Assembly: GCA_913020715.1 (NCBI GenBank)
Contig: CAJVZH010000005.1
Location: forward strand, 24,305-88,304
Reading direction: 5' to 3'
Length of the DNA stretch: 64,000 nucleotides
Origin: an uncultured Gammaproteobacteria bacterium
GTDB taxonomy: Bacteria > Pseudomonadota > Gammaproteobacteria > PS1 > Pseudothioglobaceae
The position numbers and the translations under genes are program-made. Under the pieces are notes generated by a model. It did no database searches, had not been told where the DNA came from, and was given only the letters and a program-made list of their open reading frames with translations. Of the stretch, positions 38,616-46,181 are shown one piece after another; within the stretch, counting starts at the first letter, position 1; each line of letters opens with the position of its first letter.

Positions 38616-39680
38616 TTAGATGACGCCACGTTCTTTTTGATCTTGTTCGATGGAATCAAACAAGGCCTGGAAGTTGCCCTCACCAAAGCCCTCATTGCCT
38701 TTTCTCTGAATAATCTCAAAGAACAATGGACCAATCACGGTATCAGTAAAAATTTGCAGTAACTTATCTTCCTCACCAACTTTGTCAATCGCCTCACCGT
38801 CAATCAATATTTGATTTTTCTTCAAACGGGCCACATCTTCACCGTGATGAGGTAATCGCCTATCAATACAATCAAAATAGGAATCTGGCGTTGACATAAA
38901 ACTCATGCCATCAGCACGAAGCGATTCAACCGTCTGGTAAATATCATCGCTGCCCAGTGCAATATGCTGAATACCTTCGCCATTATGAATACTTAAATAC
39001 TCTGCAATTTGACTTTTGTCGTCAGACGACTCATTAATAGGAATACGAATTTTTCCACATGGACTGGTCAATGCACGCGACTTAAGACTAGTAAGTTTGC
39101 CCTTAATATCAAAATAACGAATCTCTTTAAAGTTAAATAAATCACTATAAAAACTAGCCCATTTATCCATATTGCCACGCTCAACATTGTGCGTAAGGTG
39201 GTCAATATAAGTCAAGCCTTGGCCGATAGGATGCTGATCAACACCGGCAATTGGGACAAAATCAATATCGTAAATATTAATTTCTTTGTAACGATCCACT
39301 AAATACAGCAGTGAGTCGCCAATGCCACGGATTGCAGGGATTTGCAATTCCATCGGGCCAGCGCCAGAGTCAATAATTTCAACGCCTTTTTTCTTTAACT
39401 CACTAACGGCAAAATTTGCGTCCTCTACGCGAAACGCCATAGCGTTAGCGCTAGGGCCATGTGTCGAGTAGAACTCATGACTCTGACCTTGAGCTTCATT
39501 GTTAAGAATAAAGTTAATGTCACCCTGACGATAAAGAGTAACGTTCTTGCTTCTATGCCTAGCAATCGCCACAAAGCCAAGCTGAGTAAATAATTCTGCC
39601 AATTGTTCGGGCTTGTTTGAAGCGTACTCAACAAATTCAAAGCCATCTGTTTTTAGCGGGTTTTCCCATGTTTTAATCAT
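38616..39680 (-). CDS. hppD: 4-hydroxyphenylpyruvate dioxygenase HppD
   Basis: 354 aa. Converts 4-hydroxyphenylpyruvate to homogentisate. Two VOC-type domains: N-terminal FEFVEYASNKPEQLAELFTQLGF and catalytic C-terminal YIDHLTHNVERGNMDKWASFYSDLFNFKEIRYF with the first Fe His, GIQHIALGSDDIYQTVESLR (second His), and LLQIFTDTVIGPLFFEIIQRKGNEGFGEGNFQALFDSIE with the Fe Glu. Nineteen bases upstream of hmgA and 33 downstream of phhA. Confidence 0.96.
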   Translation of the reverse strand: MIKTWENPLKTDGFEFVEYASNKPEQLAELFTQLGFVAIARHRSKNVTLYRQGDINFILNNEAQGQSHEFYSTHGPSANAMAFRVEDANFAVSELKKKGVEIIDSGAGPMELQIPAIRGIGDSLLYLVDRYKEINIYDIDFVPIAGVDQHPIGQGLTYIDHLTHNVERGNMDKWASFYSDLFNFKEIRYFDIKGKLTSLKSRALTSPCGKIRIPINESSDDKSQIAEYLSIHNGEGIQHIALGSDDIYQTVESLRADGMSFMSTPDSYFDCIDRRLPHHGEDVARLKKNQILIDGEAIDKVGEEDKLLQIFTDTVIGPLFFEIIQRKGNEGFGEGNFQALFDSIEQDQKERGVI

Positions 39681-39713
39681 TGTCTCTTCTCCTAATAATT
39701 TTACAGAACCTTA

Positions 39714-40493
39714 TTAATTCATTGCAAAGAGCGGCTCTTCCATGCCCATCTCTTGTACCGTTTTAATCGCCAACTTTACCTCGGATAAAGTCAGATCAAA
39801 TAATTGGTCAAACGATTCAATCACAAAGTAAATCGGTTGATAAATGTCAATACGGTAAGGTGTTCTGAAAACTTCTAATAAATCGAATTCCTTGACAATT
39901 GGTTTGCCGCTTAAAGCGTATTGCAACTCCCCGATTGAGGACACTAGGCCGGCGCCATAAGCACGATTACCGTGAGCCGTTTTAATTAAACCAAACTCAA
40001 CAGTGAACCAATACAATCTTGCCAACATCACTCTTTCTTCGTCTGTTGCACCCACTCCAGCCAAGCCGTAGGTGTGGGTAAAGTGCGCAAACTGAGCGTC
40101 GCTCAATAAAGGAGTATGGCCAAACACTTCATGAAAAATATCGGGTTCTTGCAAATAATCAAGCCCTTCCGCCCGTCTAATAAAACTGGCAACAGGAAAT
40201 TGCTTATTAGCCAGTAAATTAAAAAAACGATCAAAACTAATTATTGCCGACACCGGTGTCACCGACCAGCCAGAGCTGTGATGAATTTTTTCACTTACTT
40301 CATCACACTGAGGAATGCGATCACTTGGAAACGACATCTGTTCCAAGGCGCCAATATAAGAATCACAGGCAGCATTCTTTAGCGCAGGCGTTTGTCGCTC
40401 AATCAATGCTTGCCAAACTTTGTGTTCTTTGGCTGTGTAATGTATCTTGCCAAACTCATCTGAAGTTTTTGCAAGGTAAGTTGTCATCTTCAT
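39714..40493 (-). CDS. phhA: Phenylalanine-4-hydroxylase PhhA
   Basis: 259 aa, monomeric bacterial type. Pterin- and iron-dependent conversion of Phe to Tyr. Motifs: YTAKEHKVWQALIERQ, FFNLLANKQFPVASFIRRAEGLDYLQEPDIFHEVFGHTPLLSDAQFAHFTHTYG (iron ligands HxxxH in FHEVFGH) and ARLYWFTVEFGLI (Glu ligand). Starts at 40493 with AAGGG 6 bases upstream. First gene of the operon, divergent from the Lrp-like regulator. A pterin recycling enzyme is not adjacent. Confidence 0.95.
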   Translation of the reverse strand: MKMTTYLAKTSDEFGKIHYTAKEHKVWQALIERQTPALKNAACDSYIGALEQMSFPSDRIPQCDEVSEKIHHSSGWSVTPVSAIISFDRFFNLLANKQFPVASFIRRAEGLDYLQEPDIFHEVFGHTPLLSDAQFAHFTHTYGLAGVGATDEERVMLARLYWFTVEFGLIKTAHGNRAYGAGLVSSIGELQYALSGKPIVKEFDLLEVFRTPYRIDIYQPIYFVIESFDQLFDLTLSEVKLAIKTVQEMGMEEPLFAMN

Positions 40494-40657
40494 GTCAACC
40501 CTTGTTATTTGTATAGTATTATTGTAGTAAATAAATAGAGAAGAATGTATGCGTATCGAGCCTATATTCCAGAATTAATACAGTTTTTATGCGTGTTTTC
40601 TTTATTGCATGCAGTTATTTATGCACATATTATAAAAAAGTGTATAATCGGCGCCTC
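40494..40657. promoter_or_regulatory. Divergent control region of phhA operon and Lrp-like gene
   Basis: 164 bases between starts. Three similar octamers TATGCGTA (40548), TATGCGTG (40588) and TATGCACA (40620), plus TTGCATGCAG (40605), are spread along the gap. A TATAAT at 40643-40648 lies 10 bases before the regulator ATG. The repeats are candidate binding sites for the Lrp-like protein. Confidence 0.4.
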
Positions 40658-41131
40658 ATGAAAACACCAGAATCCCAATTAGACGAGTTTGACATTAGAC
40701 TGCTCAATGCTCTTCAAGAAAACTCACGACTTACCAGTATCGAACTGTCTCAAGTTGTTCACTTATCACCTACACAGTGCCAAAGACGCCTAAAAAAACT
40801 TGAAGAATCTGGCATTATCTCCAATTACTCTGCCATTCTTAATCGTGAAAAAGTGGGTTTTGAAATCATTGCTATAATTAACGTTTCACTTGGCAAACAC
40901 TCACATTTCCCGGGTGAGGACTTTAAAAGACTGGTGAACACACACCCCGAAGTACTCGAATGTTGGACAATGATTGGCGAATACGACTTTATGCTAAAAG
41001 TAGTGGCAAAAAATCTGAACGACTTGACCAATTTCATGATGAAAGAATTGCTCGATATGCCTATTATTACCAATATTCGCTCTAATATTCTCCTGCAACA
41101 AATCAAGGTGACAACCGCCCTGCCGTTGTAG
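40658..41131 (+). CDS. Lrp/AsnC-family transcriptional regulator
   Basis: 157 aa from the ATG of MKTPESQLDEFD; the longer ORF is upstream DNA. N-terminal HTH (about 7-60): DEFDIRLLNALQENSRLTSIELSQVVHLSPTQCQRRLKKLEESGII. C-terminal RAM effector domain: EIIAIINVSLGKHS...HPEVLECWTMIGEYDFMLKVVAKNL. It is divergently arranged to phhA-hppD-hmgA-fahA-maiA, so it is probably its aromatic-amino-acid sensor. The TATAAT only 10 bases from the ATG suggests a very short or absent leader. Confidence 0.92.
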   Translation: MKTPESQLDEFDIRLLNALQENSRLTSIELSQVVHLSPTQCQRRLKKLEESGIISNYSAILNREKVGFEIIAIINVSLGKHSHFPGEDFKRLVNTHPEVLECWTMIGEYDFMLKVVAKNLNDLTNFMMKELLDMPIITNIRSNILLQQIKVTTALPL

Positions 41132-41165
41132 CCCTCTTTTCGCCAAATATATCTCCTAGCCTGTC

Positions 41166-41194
41166 TTGTGTGCAACAAAGATACTCTGTATAAT
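41166..41194 (+). promoter_or_regulatory. rplS promoter
   Basis: TTGTGT, 17 bases, TATAAT, 33 bases before the rplS GTG. Confidence 0.6.
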
Positions 41195-41226
41195 TGTCGT
41201 TTTTTCCAAATTCAATAGGTAACAGC

Positions 41227-41577
41227 GTGAATTTAATCGATCAAATTGAAAACGAGCAACTAAGATCAGACATTCCTGAGTTTTCTCCAGGTGATACAGT
41301 TATCGTACAAGTAAAAGTCCGTGAAGGCAACCGTGAAAGACTTCAGGCTTTTGAAGGTGTTGTAATCGGCAAGAAAAACCGTGGTATTGGCTCAGCATTT
41401 ACAGTGAGAAAAATCTCTCATGGCGAAGGCGTTGAAAGGGTTTTCCAAACACACTCATCATTGATTGACAGTGTGACTGTTAAGCGTTGCGGTAAAGTTC
41501 GTAAAGCAAAACTTTACTACTTACGTGGCCTTACAGGTAAAGCGGCTCGTATTACTGAGAAGCTTAAAAAGAGATAA
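41227..41577 (+). CDS. rplS: 50S ribosomal protein L19
   Basis: 116 aa from a GTG start ([13 protein letters not shown]), preceded by ATAGGT; this matches the family length (about 115), while the track's TTG adds 11 residues. Core: [59 protein letters not shown] and [15 protein letters not shown]. It stands alone with its own promoter and terminator; the usual rpsP-rimM-trmD partners are absent from the window. Confidence 0.97.
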   Translation: MNLIDQIENEQLRSDIPEFSPGDTVIVQVKVREGNRERLQAFEGVVIGKKNRGIGSAFTVRKISHGEGVERVFQTHSSLIDSVTVKRCGKVRKAKLYYLRGLTGKAARITEKLKKR

Positions 41578-41592
41578 GCGAAATCTTATTTT

Positions 41593-41623
41593 AAAAATGC
41601 CAGTTTTTACTGGCATTTTTTTT
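41593..41623 (+). terminator. Intrinsic terminator of rplS
   Basis: AAAAATGCCAG-TTTTTA-CTGGCATTTTT with a run of T. Sixteen bases after the rplS stop. Confidence 0.9.
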
Positions 41624-41658
41624 GCCCAGCATTCGTACGTCAAGTAGAATGATTACCT

Positions 41659-42540
41659 ATGGATACGGCGTTAATCGAGCAATTTATTGATCACTACTGG
41701 CTCAGTTCTGGCGCCAGTAAAAACACCCTTTCTGCTTACCGATCTGACCTCAGTATCTTTCACAGGTGGCTTGGCAAGCAAGCGCTCTCATCTGTAGACG
41801 CAAAACGCATTCAAGACTATTTTAAAGAACGACAACAAAAAGACATGAGCGCCTCAACGCAAGCGCGCATTCTCACTTGTATGCGTCTATTCTTTCATTA
41901 TCTCCACGATAATAAACTGATTGATAACAATCCTACAGCAGAGCTTTCACACCCCAAGCAAGAGCAAAAACTGCCAGTTTTCCTAAACATCGATGAAGTC
42001 GAAAGACTGTTAGACACTCCAAGCAATTCTACGACATTTGGCAAGCGCGATAAAGCCATGCTGGAGCTTTTGTATTCTTGCGGATTAAGGGTTTCAGAGT
42101 TAATTAATCTCAGTTATCACAACATTCATATTCAAGATGAATACATTCGCATCCACGGCAAGGGAAATAAGGAAAGAATGCTGCCCATGGGTGAGATTGC
42201 GATTGATTATTTAACCGCTTACGAGAAAGAAGCAAGACCTCTGCTGCTCAAAAATGGCCAGTGTGACAGTTATTTTCTCTCTAACCGTGGCAAGGCCATG
42301 AGTCGACAAAACTTCTTCTATATCATCAAGTCTTACGCCATGCAAGCCGGCATCGAAAAACCATTATCCCCGCACTCCCTGCGCCATGCTTTTGCCACTC
42401 ATCTGGTGCAAAAAGGAGCTGATCTTCGCTCGGTGCAATTAATGCTTGGGCATAGTGATATTTCGAGCACACAACTCTATACTCACATTCAAAATGCCCA
42501 GCTTAAAGCGCAGCATGCTAAGCATCACCCAAGAGGGTAG
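41659..42540 (+). CDS. xerD: Site-specific tyrosine recombinase XerD
   Basis: 293 aa. The SAM-like N-terminal domain is about 1-100; the catalytic domain has R (GLRVSELINL), K (HGKGNKERMLP), HxxR (SPHSLRHAFATHL), LGHSDISST and the nucleophilic Tyr in QLYTHI. The HAFATHLVQKGADLRSVQLMLGHSDIS block fits XerD more than XerC. Acts with XerC at dif to resolve chromosome dimers. Follows rplS after its terminator. Confidence 0.9.
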   Translation: MDTALIEQFIDHYWLSSGASKNTLSAYRSDLSIFHRWLGKQALSSVDAKRIQDYFKERQQKDMSASTQARILTCMRLFFHYLHDNKLIDNNPTAELSHPKQEQKLPVFLNIDEVERLLDTPSNSTTFGKRDKAMLELLYSCGLRVSELINLSYHNIHIQDEYIRIHGKGNKERMLPMGEIAIDYLTAYEKEARPLLLKNGQCDSYFLSNRGKAMSRQNFFYIIKSYAMQAGIEKPLSPHSLRHAFATHLVQKGADLRSVQLMLGHSDISSTQLYTHIQNAQLKAQHAKHHPRG

Positions 42541-42546
42541 TCAAAC

Positions 42547-43260
42547 TTAAGCCCTGTCAATACAGAGGCTTAACTTTTGAGCACCATCCTTGTCAAAATT
42601 GCTCGGATCCAACCAAGCTTGATAAGCTGCCTTGATTTGTGGCCAATCTTTATCAATTACGGCGTACCAAGTGGTGTCGCGGTTGCGACCTTTGTACATG
42701 GTTGCTTGACGCCACAAACCTTCAAATTTAAAGCCAAATCTTTCAGCAGCACTTTTTGATGGTGCATTTAGTGCGTCACATTTCCATTCATAGCGCCTGT
42801 AACCTAACTCGTCAAAGACTCTAGCCATCATCAAATACATCGCCTCAGTTGCCATTGGTGTTCTTTGCATTTTTGGCGAAAAATGAATATGTCCCACTTC
42901 GATAGCACCTACTTCAGGCGTTATTCGAAGATAGCTCGCCATGCCAACAAGCTCATTATTACTTTGATTAATGACAGCGTAAAAAAGAGGGTCATTTCCC
43001 ATGCAAGCTTGTTCAAGCCAATTAGTAAAACTTGCTAAATTCTCAAACGGGCCGTACGGTAAATACGTCCAGTTATGATTGTTACTGTCTTCTGCAAAAG
43101 CTTCAAAAAGACTTTTGCCATGTTTGGCAATATCGAGCGGAACCAATCGGCAATAAAAGCCTTGCATCACTTTGCGAGGTGGTGGTTGACAAGGCCGCCA
43201 ATTATCAATGTTTAGTCCAATGGGTTGACCAAGGTTGTTATCTTGACTTTCGATTGGCAT
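42547..43260 (-). CDS. GNAT acetyltransferase (RimJ/RimL-like)
   Basis: 237 aa, GNAT fold. The segment VGMASYLRITPEVGAIEVGHIHFSPKMQRTPMATEAMYLMMARVFDELGYRRYEWKCDALNAPSKSAAERFGFKFEGLWRQ is diagnostic of RimJ/RimL-type N-acetyltransferases. Acceptor unknown. AGGAGTTGAGTT before ATG is a good Shine-Dalgarno. Convergent with xerD, 6-base gap. Confidence 0.88.
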   Translation of the reverse strand: MPIESQDNNLGQPIGLNIDNWRPCQPPPRKVMQGFYCRLVPLDIAKHGKSLFEAFAEDSNNHNWTYLPYGPFENLASFTNWLEQACMGNDPLFYAVINQSNNELVGMASYLRITPEVGAIEVGHIHFSPKMQRTPMATEAMYLMMARVFDELGYRRYEWKCDALNAPSKSAAERFGFKFEGLWRQATMYKGRNRDTTWYAVIDKDWPQIKAAYQAWLDPSNFDKDGAQKLSLCIDRA

Positions 43261-43280
43261 AACTCAACTCCTAATTTAGG

Positions 43281-43691
43281 TTAACGATAAGACAACATCA
43301 ACTCTGCCATAATAAAAAACATCGGCAAGGCGATAGCAGAAATAACCGCCCAGAAACTGATATAAGCCCTGGGGCTGATTTTGAACGGCTCGCCTGAAAA
43401 TGGCGACTCTGGCTCAGAGACCGCCTCGCCCGGCCTAAGTACTTTGGGAAAAAGAAAGCGATTCTCCCAAAGCTCCCAATATAGCGTAAAGCCAATCATG
43501 GATAAAACTAGGGTTGCCGACTGAGGCCTTGTCCAGAATGTTTCGTAATAAAAAACGAAAATCAACACACTGCAAATTGATGACAGTATTTGCCCAGGAA
43601 TGTAATAAGACGGTCTTATTTTATAAAGCGTCAGTGCAAATGCGCAACTCAATGCGATTAACACGCAGTATGCAATTGCCCAGAATGGCAT
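43281..43691 (-). CDS. Hypothetical four-helix membrane protein
   Basis: 136 aa, unrecognised. TM segments at about 3-23, 30-50, 58-74 and 112-133 surround a short extra-membrane stretch LFPKVLRPGEAVSEPESPFSGEPFKISPR. The first half is rich in Tyr and Trp. Located between two GNAT acetyltransferase genes on the same strand (20- and 18-base gaps), so coexpressed with them. Confidence 0.65.
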   Translation of the reverse strand: MPFWAIAYCVLIALSCAFALTLYKIRPSYYIPGQILSSICSVLIFVFYYETFWTRPQSATLVLSMIGFTLYWELWENRFLFPKVLRPGEAVSEPESPFSGEPFKISPRAYISFWAVISAIALPMFFIMAELMLSYR

Positions 43692-43709
43692 AAGGAACTC
43701 TCCTAGTAT

Positions 43710-44153
43710 TTAGCCCGTAGGCATTTGATAAGTGACAAAATCAATGGTGTTTGAAATCTTATCATAAAGCGCTCGCGCACGATGATTATCGCTTGCCGTT
43801 ATCCAGCGCATAAATGGCCAGCCCCTGTCTGCAGCAATAGCTTTTAACTCCTTAAACAGCGCCTGAACTGCGCCACTTCCACGCGCATCAGGATGGACAT
43901 ACAAGTCGTCCAGAAACCCGACCATTGCGCCTCTCAGTGGCGAGGGCATTTGTCGATAGTGCATAAAGCCAACCAATCTGCCCGACTCATCCTTAACACC
44001 AATGGCGTAAAAATTCTCATGCTCGTCAATAATCCACGACCAAACTGTGTCGAGAGTTTTTTGATCCATGGGCGTCTGATAAAAATCAGCATAACCACGG
44101 TACAGATTCTGCCAATCATTGCGGTCACTCTCGCTAATTCTTTCAACTTTCAT
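43710..44153 (-). CDS. GNAT family N-acetyltransferase
   Basis: 147 aa. The acetyl-CoA binding motif appears as VGFLDDLYVHPDARGSGAVQALFKELKAIAADRGWPFMRWITASDNHRARALYDKI. Acceptor unknown. First gene of the acetyltransferase / membrane protein / acetyltransferase minus-strand run. Confidence 0.88.
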   Translation of the reverse strand: MKVERISESDRNDWQNLYRGYADFYQTPMDQKTLDTVWSWIIDEHENFYAIGVKDESGRLVGFMHYRQMPSPLRGAMVGFLDDLYVHPDARGSGAVQALFKELKAIAADRGWPFMRWITASDNHRARALYDKISNTIDFVTYQMPTG

Positions 44154-44418
44154 AGGAATGCAAAGCCCTTTCTAAGAAAATGTTGAGTATAGTGGATTCT
44201 AGAGTGCTCGTTATAGATTCGTATTTTTCAATATTATTAAATAAAAATATTGAAAAACATCGTTTTATTGCAAATATCGTTATATATATTGCTAAAAATA
44301 ACGAAAAACACCTATTATATGAAAAATAATAGGTGTTTTATTAAGTTACAGGCTAAAACGGCTTATTTTTAAACAAATTATTAAAAATTAAGCGTTTTTT
44401 ATTGTTTTATTGAAAAAA
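44154..44418. other. AT-rich intergenic stretch with several perfect inverted repeats
   Basis: No gene found. TTTTTCAATATT and its complement (44224-44257), CGTTA...TAACG (about 44278-44303), and AAAACACCTATTA with its complement (44305-44339) form consecutive stem-loops. The last is followed by a T run on the minus strand, making it the terminator candidate for the aminotransferase gene ending at 44419. Confidence 0.6.
44304..44339 (-). terminator. Probable intrinsic terminator after class V aminotransferase gene
   Basis: 13-bp perfect stem AAAACACCTATTA/TAATAGGTGTTTT with five Ts at the 3' end on the minus strand. It lies 80 bases beyond the stop. Confidence 0.6.
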
Positions 44419-45546
44419 CTAAATAACTTGATTTAGCGCATCTTCTAATCGTTTAACAGCAGCGTCAACATCTGCAAGCTTGTCTAATCCAAACAAACCT
44501 AAGCGGAATGTTTGGTAGTCATCCCCCTCATCACACTGAAGCGGAACGCCTGCAGCAATTTGCATACCCAAAGCGCTGAATTTAGAGCCGTTTTGCATTG
44601 CCGTGTCATCGGTATAACTAACAACAACACCTGGTGCTTGAAAGCCTTTGGCAGCAACACTCTTAATGCCATGACTCTCGAGCAGAGCTCTGACTCTATC
44701 ACCCAACTCTTGTTGGTTGGCTTTGGCTTTATCAAGGCCAAAAGTTTCCGTTTCAACAATCGTATCTCTGAATTTTTTGATGGCATCGGTTGGCAATGTT
44801 GCATGATAAGCATGCCCGCCATTTTCGTAGGCCTGCATAATTTGCAACCACTTCAAAAGATCGCAAGCAAAACTTGTGCTCTTTGTTGATGGGATTAATG
44901 TATTAGCACTTTCTGCCAGCATGACCATGCCGAATGCAGGGGAGGCGCTCCAGCCTTTTTGTGGTGCGCTAATTAAAACGTCAACACCAAGATCTTTCAT
45001 GTCAACCCAGATAGTGCCTGAGGCAACACAATCCAACACCAACATACCGTCCACCGAATGCACGGCGTCGGCTAATGCTTTAATATAGTCATCGGGCAGA
45101 ATAATCCCTGAAGCAGTTTCAACATGTGCTGCAAACACGAAATCTGGCTTCTCTGCATTAATCGAGGCAACCACCTCTTCAATCGGTGCAGGCGCAAATG
45201 GTGCTTGAGAATTGCCCCCCTCTCTCCTTGCCTTATGAACAATTTCTTCAGAGGGTATGCCTGCCATCTCAAAAATTTGCGTCCAACGAAAACTAAACCA
45301 ACCATTGCGCACAACAAGGCATTTCTTGTCTGTGGCAAATTGCCTTGCAACAGCCTCCATTGCATAAGTGCCGCCGCCAGGCACCAAAACCACCGCTTCG
45401 GCGTTGTACACTGACTTTAGCGACGTGGAAACGTCGTTCATCACACCTTGAAATGATTGCGACATATGGTTTAATGAGCGGTCTGTAAAAACAACTGAGT
45501 ACTCTAGTAATCCATCAGGATCTACGTTTGACAATAAGCCTGGCAT
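44419..45546 (-). CDS. Class V PLP aminotransferase (alanine-glyoxylate / serine-pyruvate type)
   Basis: 375 aa. Start ATG at 45546 preferred, with GGAG 6 bases upstream; the track adds four residues from a TTG. Fold type I: VLVPGGGTYAMEAVARQFA cofactor phosphate loop, HVETASGIILPDDYI, VLDCVASGTIWVDMKDLGVDVLISAPQKGWSASP with the Schiff-base Lys in QKGWS. Likely transfers amino groups between alanine/serine and glyoxylate/pyruvate. No metabolic neighbour on the strand narrows it. Confidence 0.85.
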   Translation of the reverse strand: MPGLLSNVDPDGLLEYSVVFTDRSLNHMSQSFQGVMNDVSTSLKSVYNAEAVVLVPGGGTYAMEAVARQFATDKKCLVVRNGWFSFRWTQIFEMAGIPSEEIVHKARREGGNSQAPFAPAPIEEVVASINAEKPDFVFAAHVETASGIILPDDYIKALADAVHSVDGMLVLDCVASGTIWVDMKDLGVDVLISAPQKGWSASPAFGMVMLAESANTLIPSTKSTSFACDLLKWLQIMQAYENGGHAYHATLPTDAIKKFRDTIVETETFGLDKAKANQQELGDRVRALLESHGIKSVAAKGFQAPGVVVSYTDDTAMQNGSKFSALGMQIAAGVPLQCDEGDDYQTFRLGLFGLDKLADVDAAVKRLEDALNQVI

Positions 45547-45688
45547 ATTTTTCTCCAACTAAAAAGGGATTGGGACACACTATTAAAGTATGTCTATATC
45601 TAAAATAGTGAATAATAATGTCTTCATCATACTACTGAAGAAAGAATAATAGGCCAGATCTGCTTTTTAGATAGGCCATTAAACGGGA

Positions 45689-46165
45689 CTATATATACTG
45701 AACCTCTAGGATTTCGTAAATAATATCACCTTTTGGCGCTTTAACGGTAACTTCATCGCCCTCTTCATTGCCCAGCAGCGCTTTGGCGATTGGGGAGTGG
45801 CAAGAAATTTTACCCAAAGCAATATCGGCTTCATCTTCACCAACGATTTGATAAGTAGTCTCACTGTCGTCAGCAAGATTCATCAAACCAATCGTGGTGC
45901 CGAATACACAACGACCGTCTTGATTAAGTTGAGTGACATCAATCACTTGCATACGGGAAAGCTTTGATCCGATTTCTTGAATACGGCCTTCGGCAAATGC
46001 TTGCTCTTCTTTGGCAGCGTGATATTCGGCATTTTCTTTAAGATCGCCATGCTCTCTCGCCGTAGCAATATCATTGACGATACGCGGACGCTCAACATCC
46101 TTAAGGTGTGACAACTCGATTTCTAGCGCCTTAACGCCAGCAACGGTCATTGGTATTGCTTCCAT
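45689..46165 (-). CDS. greA: Transcription elongation factor GreA
   Basis: 158 aa. [57 protein letters not shown] is the GreA coiled-coil with acidic tip (DLKENAEY). The C-terminal FKBP-like domain includes [25 protein letters not shown]. It restarts arrested RNA polymerase by stimulating transcript cleavage. Placed 16 bases after carB, as in many Gammaproteobacteria. Confidence 0.97.
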   Translation of the reverse strand: MEAIPMTVAGVKALEIELSHLKDVERPRIVNDIATAREHGDLKENAEYHAAKEEQAFAEGRIQEIGSKLSRMQVIDVTQLNQDGRCVFGTTIGLMNLADDSETTYQIVGEDEADIALGKISCHSPIAKALLGNEEGDEVTVKAPKGDIIYEILEVQYI

Positions 46166-46181
46166 ATATTCTTACTAGCCT

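Noticed and set aside
41659-42540. Tyrosine recombinase as a phage or island integrase
   Set aside because: Family-typical XerD length and motifs, no cargo, no flanking repeats; a housekeeping recombinase.
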